Positions 25,855-32,216 of a stretch of DNA of 32,216 bases are shown here, one piece after another. Where the stretch lies: the NCBI GenBank assembly GCA_007118895.1, contig SKQS01000116.1, positions 1 to 32,216 of the forward strand, read 5' to 3'. Made by a program: the position numbers and the translations under genes. The number at the start of each line of letters is the position of its first letter. Position 1 is the stretch's first letter. The notes beneath the pieces are model-generated. The model did not search any database. It was not told the origin of the DNA and worked only from the letters and a program-made list of their open reading frames with translations. This DNA comes from Wenzhouxiangella sp. GTDB taxonomy: Bacteria; Pseudomonadota; Gammaproteobacteria; Xanthomonadales; Wenzhouxiangellaceae.

Positions 25855-27540
25855 ATGACAGACAAGCCCTGGCTCCAGGAGTATCCGGAAGGGATTCCGC
25901 AAGAGATCGATCTCAACGAATTCTCGTCGGTCGTCGACGTGTTCGAAAAAAGCTGCAGCACCTACGCCGACAAGGTGGCATACGTGAATTTCGGCGCCGA
26001 GTTGACCTATGGTCAGGTCGACGAAATGAGCGCCAGATTCGGCGCTTGGCTGCAATCCCAGGGGCTCGAGCGCGGCGACCGGGTCGCGATCATGATGCCC
26101 AACGTCCTGCAGTATCCGATTGCGTTGTTCGGCGCACTGCGTGCCGGCCTGGTGGTAGTCAATACCAACCCGATGTACACGGCCCGCGAGCTGAAGCACC
26201 AGCTCAACGACTCCGGTGCCAAGGCGATCGTGGTGCTGGAGAATTTTGCCAATGTGCTCGAAGCGGTGATCGACGACACTCAGGTTGAACATGTGGTGAT
26301 TACCGCGATCGGTGACCTGGTCGGTTTCCCCAAGGGCGCAATCATGAATTTCGTGCTGCGCCATATCAAGAAGATGGTTCCTGCCTACAAACTGCCGGGC
26401 GCGGTGCCTTTCAAGCAGGCCCTGGCGCGCGGGAGTGCGAGCCAGCTCAAGGCTGCCAACCTCAATCTGGACGATACCGCTTTCCTGCAGTACACCGGTG
26501 GCACGACCGGAGTTTCCAAGGGCGCGATGCTCACCCATCGCAACATTGTTGCCAACATGCAGCAATCCTCGGCCTGGCTGGGTGACCACATTCGCTACGG
26601 CGAAGAAACCATCATCACCGCCCTGCCCCTCTATCATATCTTCGCATTGACGGCCAACTGCCTGGTTTTCCTCAAGTTTGGTGGCCGGAATGTCCTGATC
26701 ACCAACCCGCGGGACATGCCCGGATTCGTCAAGGAGCTCAGCAAGGAAAAGTTCACCGCGATCACCGGGGTCAACACCCTGTTCAACGGCCTGCTGAACA
26801 CTCCCGGGTTCGCCGACCTGGATTTCAGCAACCTGCGTCTTACCCTGGGAGGCGGCATGGCGGTGCAGCGCGCAGTGGCCGACAAGTGGAAGCAGGTGAC
26901 TGGCGTACCGCTGATCGAAGCCTACGGTCTGACCGAAACCTCTCCGGCGGCCTGCATCAACCCGATGAACCTGACCGAGTACAACGGGGCAATCGGACTG
27001 CCGGTGCCATCGACCCAGTGCAAGGTGATCGACGAAGACGGCAACGATCTTCCGGTCGGCGAGCCTGGGGAGCTTTGCGTCTATGGTCCGCAGGTCATGA
27101 AAGGCTACTGGCAGCGTCCGGAAGAAACCGCCAAGGTACTGGGAGACGATGGCTGGCTCAAGACCGGCGACATGGCCAAGATGGACGACAAGGGCTATTT
27201 CTACATCGTCGACCGCAAGAAGGACATGATTCTGGTCTCGGGCTTCAATGTCTATCCGAACGAAATCGAGGACGTGGTCGCAGCCCACCCGAAAGTCGTC
27301 GAGGTCGGCGCCATCGGTGCCCCGGACGAGAAGTCAGGCGAAGTGGTCAAGGTCGTCGTGGTACGCAAGGACGACAGCCTGAGCGTCAAGGAGCTGCGCG
27401 AGTACTGCAAGCAGGAACTGACAGGATACAAGGTTCCGAAGTACGTCGAGTTCGTCGACGAGTTACCCAAGACCAACGTCGGCAAAATCCTGCGCCGCGA
27501 ATTGCGTGACCAATACGGCGAACCGAAGAGTTCGGATTGA
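25855..27540 (+). CDS. fadD: Long-chain fatty acid-CoA ligase FadD
   Basis: Activates fatty acids to acyl-CoA at the inner face of the membrane, the entry step of beta-oxidation. It is 561 aa, normal for FadD. The AMP loop is YTGGTTGVSKGAMLTH (213-228), YGLTETSP lies at 357-364, and the FadD signature runs from DGWLKTGDM (432) to GFNVYPNEIE. The C-terminal catalytic lysine region is KTNVGKILRRELR. The ATG at 25855 has GGAG 11 bases upstream. It is a single-gene unit, convergent with dinB across a hairpin. It is a different subfamily from the ligase in the ABC operon. Confidence 0.94.
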   Translation: MTDKPWLQEYPEGIPQEIDLNEFSSVVDVFEKSCSTYADKVAYVNFGAELTYGQVDEMSARFGAWLQSQGLERGDRVAIMMPNVLQYPIALFGALRAGLVVVNTNPMYTARELKHQLNDSGAKAIVVLENFANVLEAVIDDTQVEHVVITAIGDLVGFPKGAIMNFVLRHIKKMVPAYKLPGAVPFKQALARGSASQLKAANLNLDDTAFLQYTGGTTGVSKGAMLTHRNIVANMQQSSAWLGDHIRYGEETIITALPLYHIFALTANCLVFLKFGGRNVLITNPRDMPGFVKELSKEKFTAITGVNTLFNGLLNTPGFADLDFSNLRLTLGGGMAVQRAVADKWKQVTGVPLIEAYGLTETSPAACINPMNLTEYNGAIGLPVPSTQCKVIDEDGNDLPVGEPGELCVYGPQVMKGYWQRPEETAKVLGDDGWLKTGDMAKMDDKGYFYIVDRKKDMILVSGFNVYPNEIEDVVAAHPKVVEVGAIGAPDEKSGEVVKVVVVRKDDSLSVKELREYCKQELTGYKVPKYVEFVDELPKTNVGKILRRELRDQYGEPKSSD

Positions 27541-27549
27541 TTGCCGCGG

Positions 27550-27568
27550 CCCCGGCAGACCGCCGGGG
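27550..27568. terminator. Hairpin between convergent fadD and dinB
   Basis: CCCCGGC (27550-27556) and GCCGGGG (27562-27568) form a perfect 7-bp stem with loop AGACC in the 28-bp gap. There is no T-run on either side, so it is terminator-like by position and stability only. Confidence 0.5.
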
Positions 27569-28606
27569 TCAGCGCTGCGAGTCGAGGCCGGACACGCCAA
27601 CCCCGATCAGCCGGATGGCAAAGCCCTGGCGATAGCTGGCCCAGCGTTCGAGCAACGTGCTGGCAACTCCGGCAATTTCCTCCGCATCCGTCGTGAAATC
27701 CCGCAGCGACTCGCTGCGGGTGATGGTTGAAAACCCGCTGGATCTCAGTTTCAGCGTAACCACCCGGGCATGCAGCCCCCTCACCCTGAGCTTGCTTGCT
27801 ACCGATGCCGCCTGTTCGGCAATCACCGGCAGCAAGGTGTCGAGGTGGTGATGGTCCTTGTCGAAGGTCGTTTCCTGACTGATCGACCGACGTGTCCTGA
27901 CCGGGTTGACCGGGCGATCATCTTCGCCGGCAGCCAGCCGCAGCAGCGTCAATCCGTGGTCACCGAACAACTCTTGCATCAGCTCAGGTGATGCGAGGCG
28001 AAGCTGACCGATGGTCAGAATACCCGCGTCCTTCAGTCGTTCCGCGGAGCGCTTGCCAACCCCCGGAAGCCGCCGAACCGGCAGGGGATCCAGAAAACGT
28101 CGCTCCTGCCCGCGAGGAATGTGTACCAGGCCGTCGGGCTTGTCGTAGTCCGATGCCAGCTTGGCCAGCAGCTTGTTGTGCGCCATGCCGACCGATGCCG
28201 TCAGGCCGGTCTCGGCCGCAATCACCCGCTTGATCTCGCGCCCGGTCTCGACAAGCTCAGCACCCCCCTCCACGTTATCGCTCAGGTCGATGTAGGCCTC
28301 ATCCAGGCTCAGGCCCTCGACCCGGTCGCTGTAGCGATGGAAAATCTCGAACACGCGAGCCGAGACTTCCCTGTATCTCGCAAAACGCGGCTTGACAAAG
28401 ACTGCATCAGGGCACTTGCGGCGTGCAACTGACGCCGGCATGGCAGAGCGCACCCCATGCTGGCGGGCCTCGTAGCTGGCCGCCGCAACCACCCCGCGAG
28501 ACCCGTCGCCGCCAACCACAACCGGCCGGGCGCGTAACTGCGGATGGTCAGTCTGCTCGACGCTTGCATAGAAGGCATCCATGTCGACATGAATGATTGC
28601 TCGCAT
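27569..28606 (-). CDS. dinB: DNA polymerase IV (Y-family)
   Basis: A translesion DNA polymerase of about 345 aa. The N-terminus MRAIIHVDMDAFYASVEQ carries metal-binding Asp8 and the steric-gate Tyr13. Asp102 and Glu103 lie in GLSLDEAYID. The helix-hairpin-helix stretch LPGVGKRSAERL and the little-finger domain follow. The ATG at 28606 is chosen because it matches the N-terminus of other DinB proteins. An ATG at 28615 adds three residues. I see no clear LexA box in the 86-bp upstream gap, so SOS control is not shown. Confidence 0.94.
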   Translation of the reverse strand: MRAIIHVDMDAFYASVEQTDHPQLRARPVVVGGDGSRGVVAAASYEARQHGVRSAMPASVARRKCPDAVFVKPRFARYREVSARVFEIFHRYSDRVEGLSLDEAYIDLSDNVEGGAELVETGREIKRVIAAETGLTASVGMAHNKLLAKLASDYDKPDGLVHIPRGQERRFLDPLPVRRLPGVGKRSAERLKDAGILTIGQLRLASPELMQELFGDHGLTLLRLAAGEDDRPVNPVRTRRSISQETTFDKDHHHLDTLLPVIAEQAASVASKLRVRGLHARVVTLKLRSSGFSTITRSESLRDFTTDAEEIAGVASTLLERWASYRQGFAIRLIGVGVSGLDSQR

Positions 28607-28677
28607 AAGCGTCATTATCCAAGCTGTCCGGTGCGTGGCGATGAAGATACCGCTCCGGCGCAAAGCTGCCAAACTGC

Positions 28678-28683
28678 TACAAT
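28678..28683 (+). promoter_or_regulatory. -10 box close to the FHA-GGDEF start codon
   Basis: TACAAT ends 9 bases before the GTG at 28693, so transcription would start at about 28690 and leave a leader of about three bases. The spacing resembles that at xseA. No good -35 box is seen. Confidence 0.35.
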
Positions 28684-28692
28684 TTCCGAGAC

Positions 28693-29589
28693 GTGACCGA
28701 TCCTGCCAACAAGCACACCCCAACCGACTCGCAAACCGCCTTCGTGGGACGGCGCGAGGAAATCGGGGGCAACCACGAGGCCTGCCTGGTGGTGATTCGC
28801 GGTGCCCGCCTGGGCTCCAGGATCGTGCTGGGGCAGCAGGCCATTGTCATCGGGCGCAGTGTCGAGGCCGATTTCCAGATCTCCGACCGCAGCATCTCCA
28901 GGCGCCACTGCCGGATTGTCCGCCAGGACAACGATTTCTGGATCGAGGATCTCGGCTCGACCAACAAGACCTACGTCAACAATGAGTCTATCGAACGCCA
29001 CCTGCTGAGTGATGGAGATCACGTGCAGCTCAGCCAGACCGTGCTCAAGTTCATTGATGAGGGCAACATCGAAGCTGGTTATCACTCGGAACTGCATGAG
29101 ACCACCATACGCGATCCGCTGACCGGACTGTACAATCGGCGTCATCTCATGGCGGTGCTGGAGACCGAGCTGGCCAAGGCGATTCGCAACCCCGATCGCC
29201 CCCTTTCTCTGATCATCATGGACATCGATTTCTTCAAGGAAATCAATGATAACGATGGACACGTCGCCGGCGACGCCATACTCGGCCAACTGGCCCGGGT
29301 ACTTGCGGATCGTGTCCGGGACACCGACACCCTTGCACGGATCGGCGGTGAGGAGTTTGCGATCATCCTGCCCGATACCGATCGCAGCCAGGCAGTCGTT
29401 CTGGCCGAGGAAATCTGCAATCGGGTTGCCGCGCGGCGTTACCCGATCGAGGATGGTGAGCGCTCGGTCACCCTGTCGGCTGGAGTGGCCCAGTGGCATC
29501 CGGACATGGCCGACCTGTCAGGCCTGTTGCGGGCCACCGATGAGCGCCTTTACCAGGCCAAGGAACAGGGTCGAAATCAGGTCTGCTGA
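28693..29589 (+). CDS. FHA-domain diguanylate cyclase (GGDEF)
   Basis: A soluble cyclase of 298 aa that makes c-di-GMP from GTP. An FHA domain (about 31-123) has the phosphothreonine-binding set IGRS, SRRH and GSTNKTYVNN. The GGDEF domain (about 135-296) has an active GGEEF (218-222) and the product-inhibition site RDTD (209-212), five residues upstream. There is no membrane segment, so the input is probably a phosphorylated partner protein rather than a periplasmic signal. The start is a GTG at 28693 with a weak ribosome-binding site. No Ser/Thr kinase gene lies in the window. The 3' end overlaps the convergent cysteine-synthase-like gene by 13 bp. Confidence 0.92.
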   Translation: MTDPANKHTPTDSQTAFVGRREEIGGNHEACLVVIRGARLGSRIVLGQQAIVIGRSVEADFQISDRSISRRHCRIVRQDNDFWIEDLGSTNKTYVNNESIERHLLSDGDHVQLSQTVLKFIDEGNIEAGYHSELHETTIRDPLTGLYNRRHLMAVLETELAKAIRNPDRPLSLIIMDIDFFKEINDNDGHVAGDAILGQLARVLADRVRDTDTLARIGGEEFAIILPDTDRSQAVVLAEEICNRVAARRYPIEDGERSVTLSAGVAQWHPDMADLSGLLRATDERLYQAKEQGRNQVC

Positions 29590-30584
29590 TTGGCAAGCCA
29601 CGGCGGCAGCGGCAAGTCCCTGGATTCGAGAAACTCCCGGTTGAACAGTTTGGACTCATAGCGGCTGGCCGAGTCGCACAGGATGGTGACGATGGTATGG
29701 CCGGGGCCCATGTCTCTGGCCAGGCGAATCGCACCGGCCACGTTGATGCCGCTGGAAGCGCCAAGGTACAGGCCCTCGCGCCCGATCAGATCCCACAGCA
29801 CCGGAACCAGCTCGCGGTCGGGGATGTTGTAGGCCTCGTCGATGCGCGCCCCGTCCAGGTTACCGGTAACGCGGTTCTGGCCAATTCCCTCGGTGATCGA
29901 ACTCCCCGAGGACTGCATTTCACCGTGCTTGACCCAGTGGTAAACGCCGGCACCGTCGGGGTCGGCCGCTCCAATCACGATCCCCGGACGCTGCTCTTTC
30001 AGCCATAGCGACAGCCCGGCCAGGGTGCCACCGGTACCCACCGCGCAGATGAAGCCGTCGATCCGCCCATCGAGCTGTGACCAGATCTCCGGCGCCGTCG
30101 AACGCATGTGACCGGTGCGATTGGACAGGTTGTCCCACTGGTTGGCGTAGAACACGCCGTGATCACTTTCCAGCGACTCGGCCAGGCGACGGGCCTGGTG
30201 GACGTAATTGTCGGGGTTGCGATAAGGCACTGCGGGCACGGTGATCAGTCGGGCGCCCATGCCGCGCAGCGCCGACTGCTTTTCGGACGACTGGGTATCG
30301 GGCATCACAATGATGGTCTCAAGACCCAGCGAGTTGCCGGCTAGCGTCAGGCCGATGCCGGTGTTGCCGGCCGTGCCCTCGACCACGATCCCGCCAGGCT
30401 CGATCGACTTGTCGCCAAGCGCATCGAGCAGCAGGTACTTGGCCGCACGGTCCTTGACCGACCCGCCGGGGTTCATGAATTCGCATTTTCCGTAGATCTC
30501 GCAACCGGTCAGCTCCGAGGCGTGCGCCAGTCGGATCAGCGGCGTATTGCCGACCGCATCGAGAAACCGCTTCGGTTCGTTCAC
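29577..30584 (-). CDS. PLP-dependent cysteine synthase/cysteine-metabolism enzyme (CysK-like)
   Basis: A fold type II PLP enzyme of 335 aa. The Schiff-base lysine is Lys44 in NPGGSVKDRAA. The substrate loop is TAGNTG (71-76), the phosphate cup GTGGT (183-187), and the ring-nitrogen Ser lies in CDSASRY. It could make cysteine from O-acetylserine with sulfide or thiosulfate, or run as a cysteine desulfhydrase. The motif spacing, with EGTAGNTGIG in place of the usual EPTSGNTG, places it in a side branch of the CysK family. The start is GTG at 30584 with AAGGA seven bases upstream. It diverges from the rhodanese and YeeE/YedE genes, which suggests a sulfur role. Confidence 0.85.
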   Translation of the reverse strand: MNEPKRFLDAVGNTPLIRLAHASELTGCEIYGKCEFMNPGGSVKDRAAKYLLLDALGDKSIEPGGIVVEGTAGNTGIGLTLAGNSLGLETIIVMPDTQSSEKQSALRGMGARLITVPAVPYRNPDNYVHQARRLAESLESDHGVFYANQWDNLSNRTGHMRSTAPEIWSQLDGRIDGFICAVGTGGTLAGLSLWLKEQRPGIVIGAADPDGAGVYHWVKHGEMQSSGSSITEGIGQNRVTGNLDGARIDEAYNIPDRELVPVLWDLIGREGLYLGASSGINVAGAIRLARDMGPGHTIVTILCDSASRYESKLFNREFLESRDLPLPPWLANQQT

Positions 30585-30654
30585 ATCAACATCCTTATCG
30601 TATCGACGGCATCAATCTAACCGATCCGGCGTTACCAACCTGACAGCATTGGTT

Positions 30655-30664
30655 ATATCGATAT
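30655..30664. repeat. 10-bp palindrome in the divergent sulfur-gene gap
   Basis: ATATCGATAT is perfectly palindromic and lies in the middle of the 151-bp gap between the cysteine-synthase-like and rhodanese genes. It may be a regulator site, though an A+T-rich palindrome this short can arise by chance. Confidence 0.25.
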
Positions 30665-30700
30665 CGCCAGGGAATATTTGTGTTCGGGCTACACGACCAT

Positions 30701-30713
30701 AGACTGACAGTCT
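30701..30713. promoter_or_regulatory. Candidate operator before the rhodanese gene
   Basis: AGACTG-A-CAGTCT is a perfect 6+1+6 inverted repeat, 22 bases before the ATG at 30736. It overlaps a weak -10 candidate (TAGACT, 16 bp after TTGTGT). A bound protein here would block transcription. Confidence 0.4.
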
Positions 30714-30735
30714 TCCATCAACAGGAACTCTCGAC

Positions 30736-31659
30736 ATGATTACTTTTTCAAGAACTGTCTTTATCTATCTAATTTTTATATATTTATCAACTAGCGCCCT
30801 GGCTGTATCCGAGCGCGTAGTCACTACCGAATGGTTAGCCTCCCACTTGAACGATCCGACCGTTCGCGTCGTCGAGGTGAGTGTCAATCCGGGTATCTTC
30901 GAGCAGGGCCATATTCCCGGCGCGGTCAATCTGCGCTGGCATACTGACCTGGTCGACACCGTGCGTCGCGACCTGGTTGCACCCGAGCGCTTTGAGCAGC
31001 TGCTGTCTCAGGCCGGTATCGGCAACGACACGACCGTGATCATCTACGGGGATCACGACAACTGGTTTGCCGCCTGGGGCCTGTGGGTGTTCGAGCAATA
31101 CGGCCATGAAGATGTCCGGCTGCTCGACGGCGGGCGCAAGAAGTGGGAGCAGGAACGGCGCCCGCTGTCTTCCATCCCGCAAAGCCATCGCCGCACCGAG
31201 TATCGCATCAGCGAGCCGCGACCGGAGCTGCGCGCCCGCTTGAGCGATGTGCTGGCGGTGGTCGAAGGCGAGGCCTCGGCGCAGCTCGTCGATATTCGGT
31301 CTACCGATGAGTTCACCGGCCGCGTCATCGCACCGCCCGGGGTGCAGGAGCTGGCAATTCGCGCCGGCCACATTCCCGGCGCGGTCAACGTCCCCTGGAA
31401 TCGCGTGGTCAACCCGGCCGACGGCACCTTCAGGCCGGTGGAGGAACTGAAGGCGCTGTATGCCGAGGTCGGCATCGATGGCTCCAGCCCGGTGATCGTA
31501 TACTGCCGCATCGGCGAGCGCTCCAGCCACACCTGGTTCGTGCTGCGACACTTGCTGGGATTCGATGTCAGCAACTACGACGGCTCCTGGACCGAGTACG
31601 GCAACGCAGTGGGGGTACCGATCAACAATCCCTCCGGGCGCGTCTGGACCGGAACCTGA
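30736..31659 (+). CDS. Exported tandem-rhodanese sulfurtransferase
   Basis: A thiosulfate or mercaptopyruvate sulfurtransferase of 307 aa that moves sulfane sulfur to an acceptor such as cyanide or a thiol. A signal peptide (1-23, ending ALA) indicates a periplasmic location. The N-terminal rhodanese domain has Asp in place of the active Cys (YGDHDN, 104-109), as is normal. The C-terminal domain has Cys257 in CRIGERSS. The signal-peptide codons are strikingly A+T-rich compared with the rest of the gene. The ATG at 30736 has AGGA ten bases upstream. It ends 10 bp before the YeeE/YedE gene, so the two form one unit. Confidence 0.9.
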   Translation: MITFSRTVFIYLIFIYLSTSALAVSERVVTTEWLASHLNDPTVRVVEVSVNPGIFEQGHIPGAVNLRWHTDLVDTVRRDLVAPERFEQLLSQAGIGNDTTVIIYGDHDNWFAAWGLWVFEQYGHEDVRLLDGGRKKWEQERRPLSSIPQSHRRTEYRISEPRPELRARLSDVLAVVEGEASAQLVDIRSTDEFTGRVIAPPGVQELAIRAGHIPGAVNVPWNRVVNPADGTFRPVEELKALYAEVGIDGSSPVIVYCRIGERSSHTWFVLRHLLGFDVSNYDGSWTEYGNAVGVPINNPSGRVWTGT

Positions 31660-31669
31660 CCCAGGGCAC

Positions 31670-32216
31670 ATGGTTTCAACACCCGAAACGGCAGCCAGCC
31701 CAGCCCGACCGACCCCGGTCGGGCTGCTGCGTTACGGGCTGGCCGCCGGCATTCTGCTTGCGCTGACATGGTGGGGGCTTTCCGCCCATGAGCGCAGCGG
31801 TGGCGGCTTATCGATGCTGATCGTGCTCGGCGCCGCCTTCGGCTGGGTCCTGCAGCGCTCGCGCTTCTGCTTTTTCTGCATGATCCGCGAGTGGCTGGAG
31901 GAAGGCGAGGTTCGCGGCCCGCTGGGCATACTGAGTGCGCTTGCCGCAGGTACCGTGGGCTATCTGCTGATCTTCGGCGCCTGGATTCCTGACCCGAGCG
32001 CCGGTCACCTGCCGCCGCGCGCTCATATCGGCCCGGCCAGCTGGGTCGTGGTACTGGGCGGGCTGGCCTTCGGCGCCGGAATGAGCCTGTCGGGTTCTTG
32101 CATCAGCGCCCACCTGTATCGCCTGGGTGAAGGTTCGCTGCTGTCAGTTTTCGCCCTGGCCGGCGTGGTGCCGGGGTTCATGCTCGGCATGCTGGCCTGG
32201 AATCGGCTGTGGAGCC
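31670..32216 (+). CDS. YeeE/YedE (TsuA-type) sulfur transporter, 3' end cut by window
   Basis: A partial integral membrane protein; 182 codons are present and the gene runs off the end. It belongs to the Sulf_transp (DUF395) family, in which TsuA takes up thiosulfate. Hydrophobic segments alternate with family motifs: LQRSRFCFFCMIRE with Cys67 and Cys70, and LSGSCISAHLYRLGEGS with Cys144. Conserved Cys of this kind relay the sulfur compound in TsuA. The ATG at 31670 has AGGG four bases upstream and follows the rhodanese stop by 10 bp. Import of thiosulfate for the neighbouring sulfurtransferase and cysteine-synthase-like enzyme is a reasonable reading. Confidence 0.88.
   Translation, partial: MVSTPETAASPARPTPVGLLRYGLAAGILLALTWWGLSAHERSGGGLSMLIVLGAAFGWVLQRSRFCFFCMIREWLEEGEVRGPLGILSALAAGTVGYLLIFGAWIPDPSAGHLPPRAHIGPASWVVVLGGLAFGAGMSLSGSCISAHLYRLGEGSLLSVFALAGVVPGFMLGMLAWNRLWS

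Noticed and set aside
25849-27288. A 479-codon minus-strand open frame opposite fadD
   Set aside because: Antisense shadow of fadD; no family features.

Overview
The window reads as a contiguous stretch of a fairly G+C-rich gammaproteobacterial chromosome. The guaB-guaA pair, tadA, zapG (yhcB), xseA, a yigZ-like gene, fadD and dinB all have the gammaproteobacterial form. A C-terminal GHWYDPTRSGEGY-type module on the first secreted esterase is, from memory, common in Xanthomonadales and Wenzhouxiangella-like bacteria. That placement is inference. About 95 percent of the window is coding, and most genes lie on the minus strand.

Region by region. (1) 1-289 has no protein gene but holds an unusual mirror-symmetric pair of structured elements. 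Each has an identical tRNA-type T-arm, and they face each other across a shared terminator hairpin centred at about 122.5. (2) 290-1660 is a secreted PHB-depolymerase/LpqC-like esterase. (3) 8438-1686 on the minus strand is a six-gene operon: two branched-chain-type ABC permeases, two ATPases, a FadD15-type acyl-CoA ligase and a periplasmic-binding lipoprotein. It has a good sigma70-like promoter at 8468-8496. (4) zapG stands alone at 8912-8574. (5) 18605-8998 is a co-directional minus-strand run that starts with guaB and guaA and ends with tadA. Five cell-surface or glycan-type genes sit between guaA and tadA: a 2OG-Fe(II) oxygenase, a methyltransferase, a GT-C transferase, a flippase-like membrane protein and a pyruvyl transferase. 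(6) 21198-18692 holds a GNAT-nitrilase fusion and a DPM1-like glycosyltransferase. (7) 21335-23337 is xseA plus a yigZ-like gene. (8) 25696-23334 is a glutamate-cysteine-ligase-like protein fused to two CBS domains, followed by a small NTF2-like lipoprotein. (9) 25855-27540 is fadD, convergent with dinB (28606-27569). (10) 28693-29589 is an FHA-GGDEF diguanylate cyclase. (11) 29577-32216 is a sulfur module: a cysteine-synthase-like enzyme, an exported rhodanese, and a YeeE/YedE (TsuA-type) transporter cut by the window end.

How they work together. The ABC operon probably imports an organic acid or amino-acid-like substrate that its own ligase can activate to a CoA thioester. The guaA-tadA insert looks like a small surface-polysaccharide unit. 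The right end looks like a thiosulfate or sulfane-sulfur handling unit that feeds cysteine synthesis. The most unusual signal is the paired T-arm element at the left end, where one hairpin is kept in both copies although four of its six base pairs have changed on both sides.
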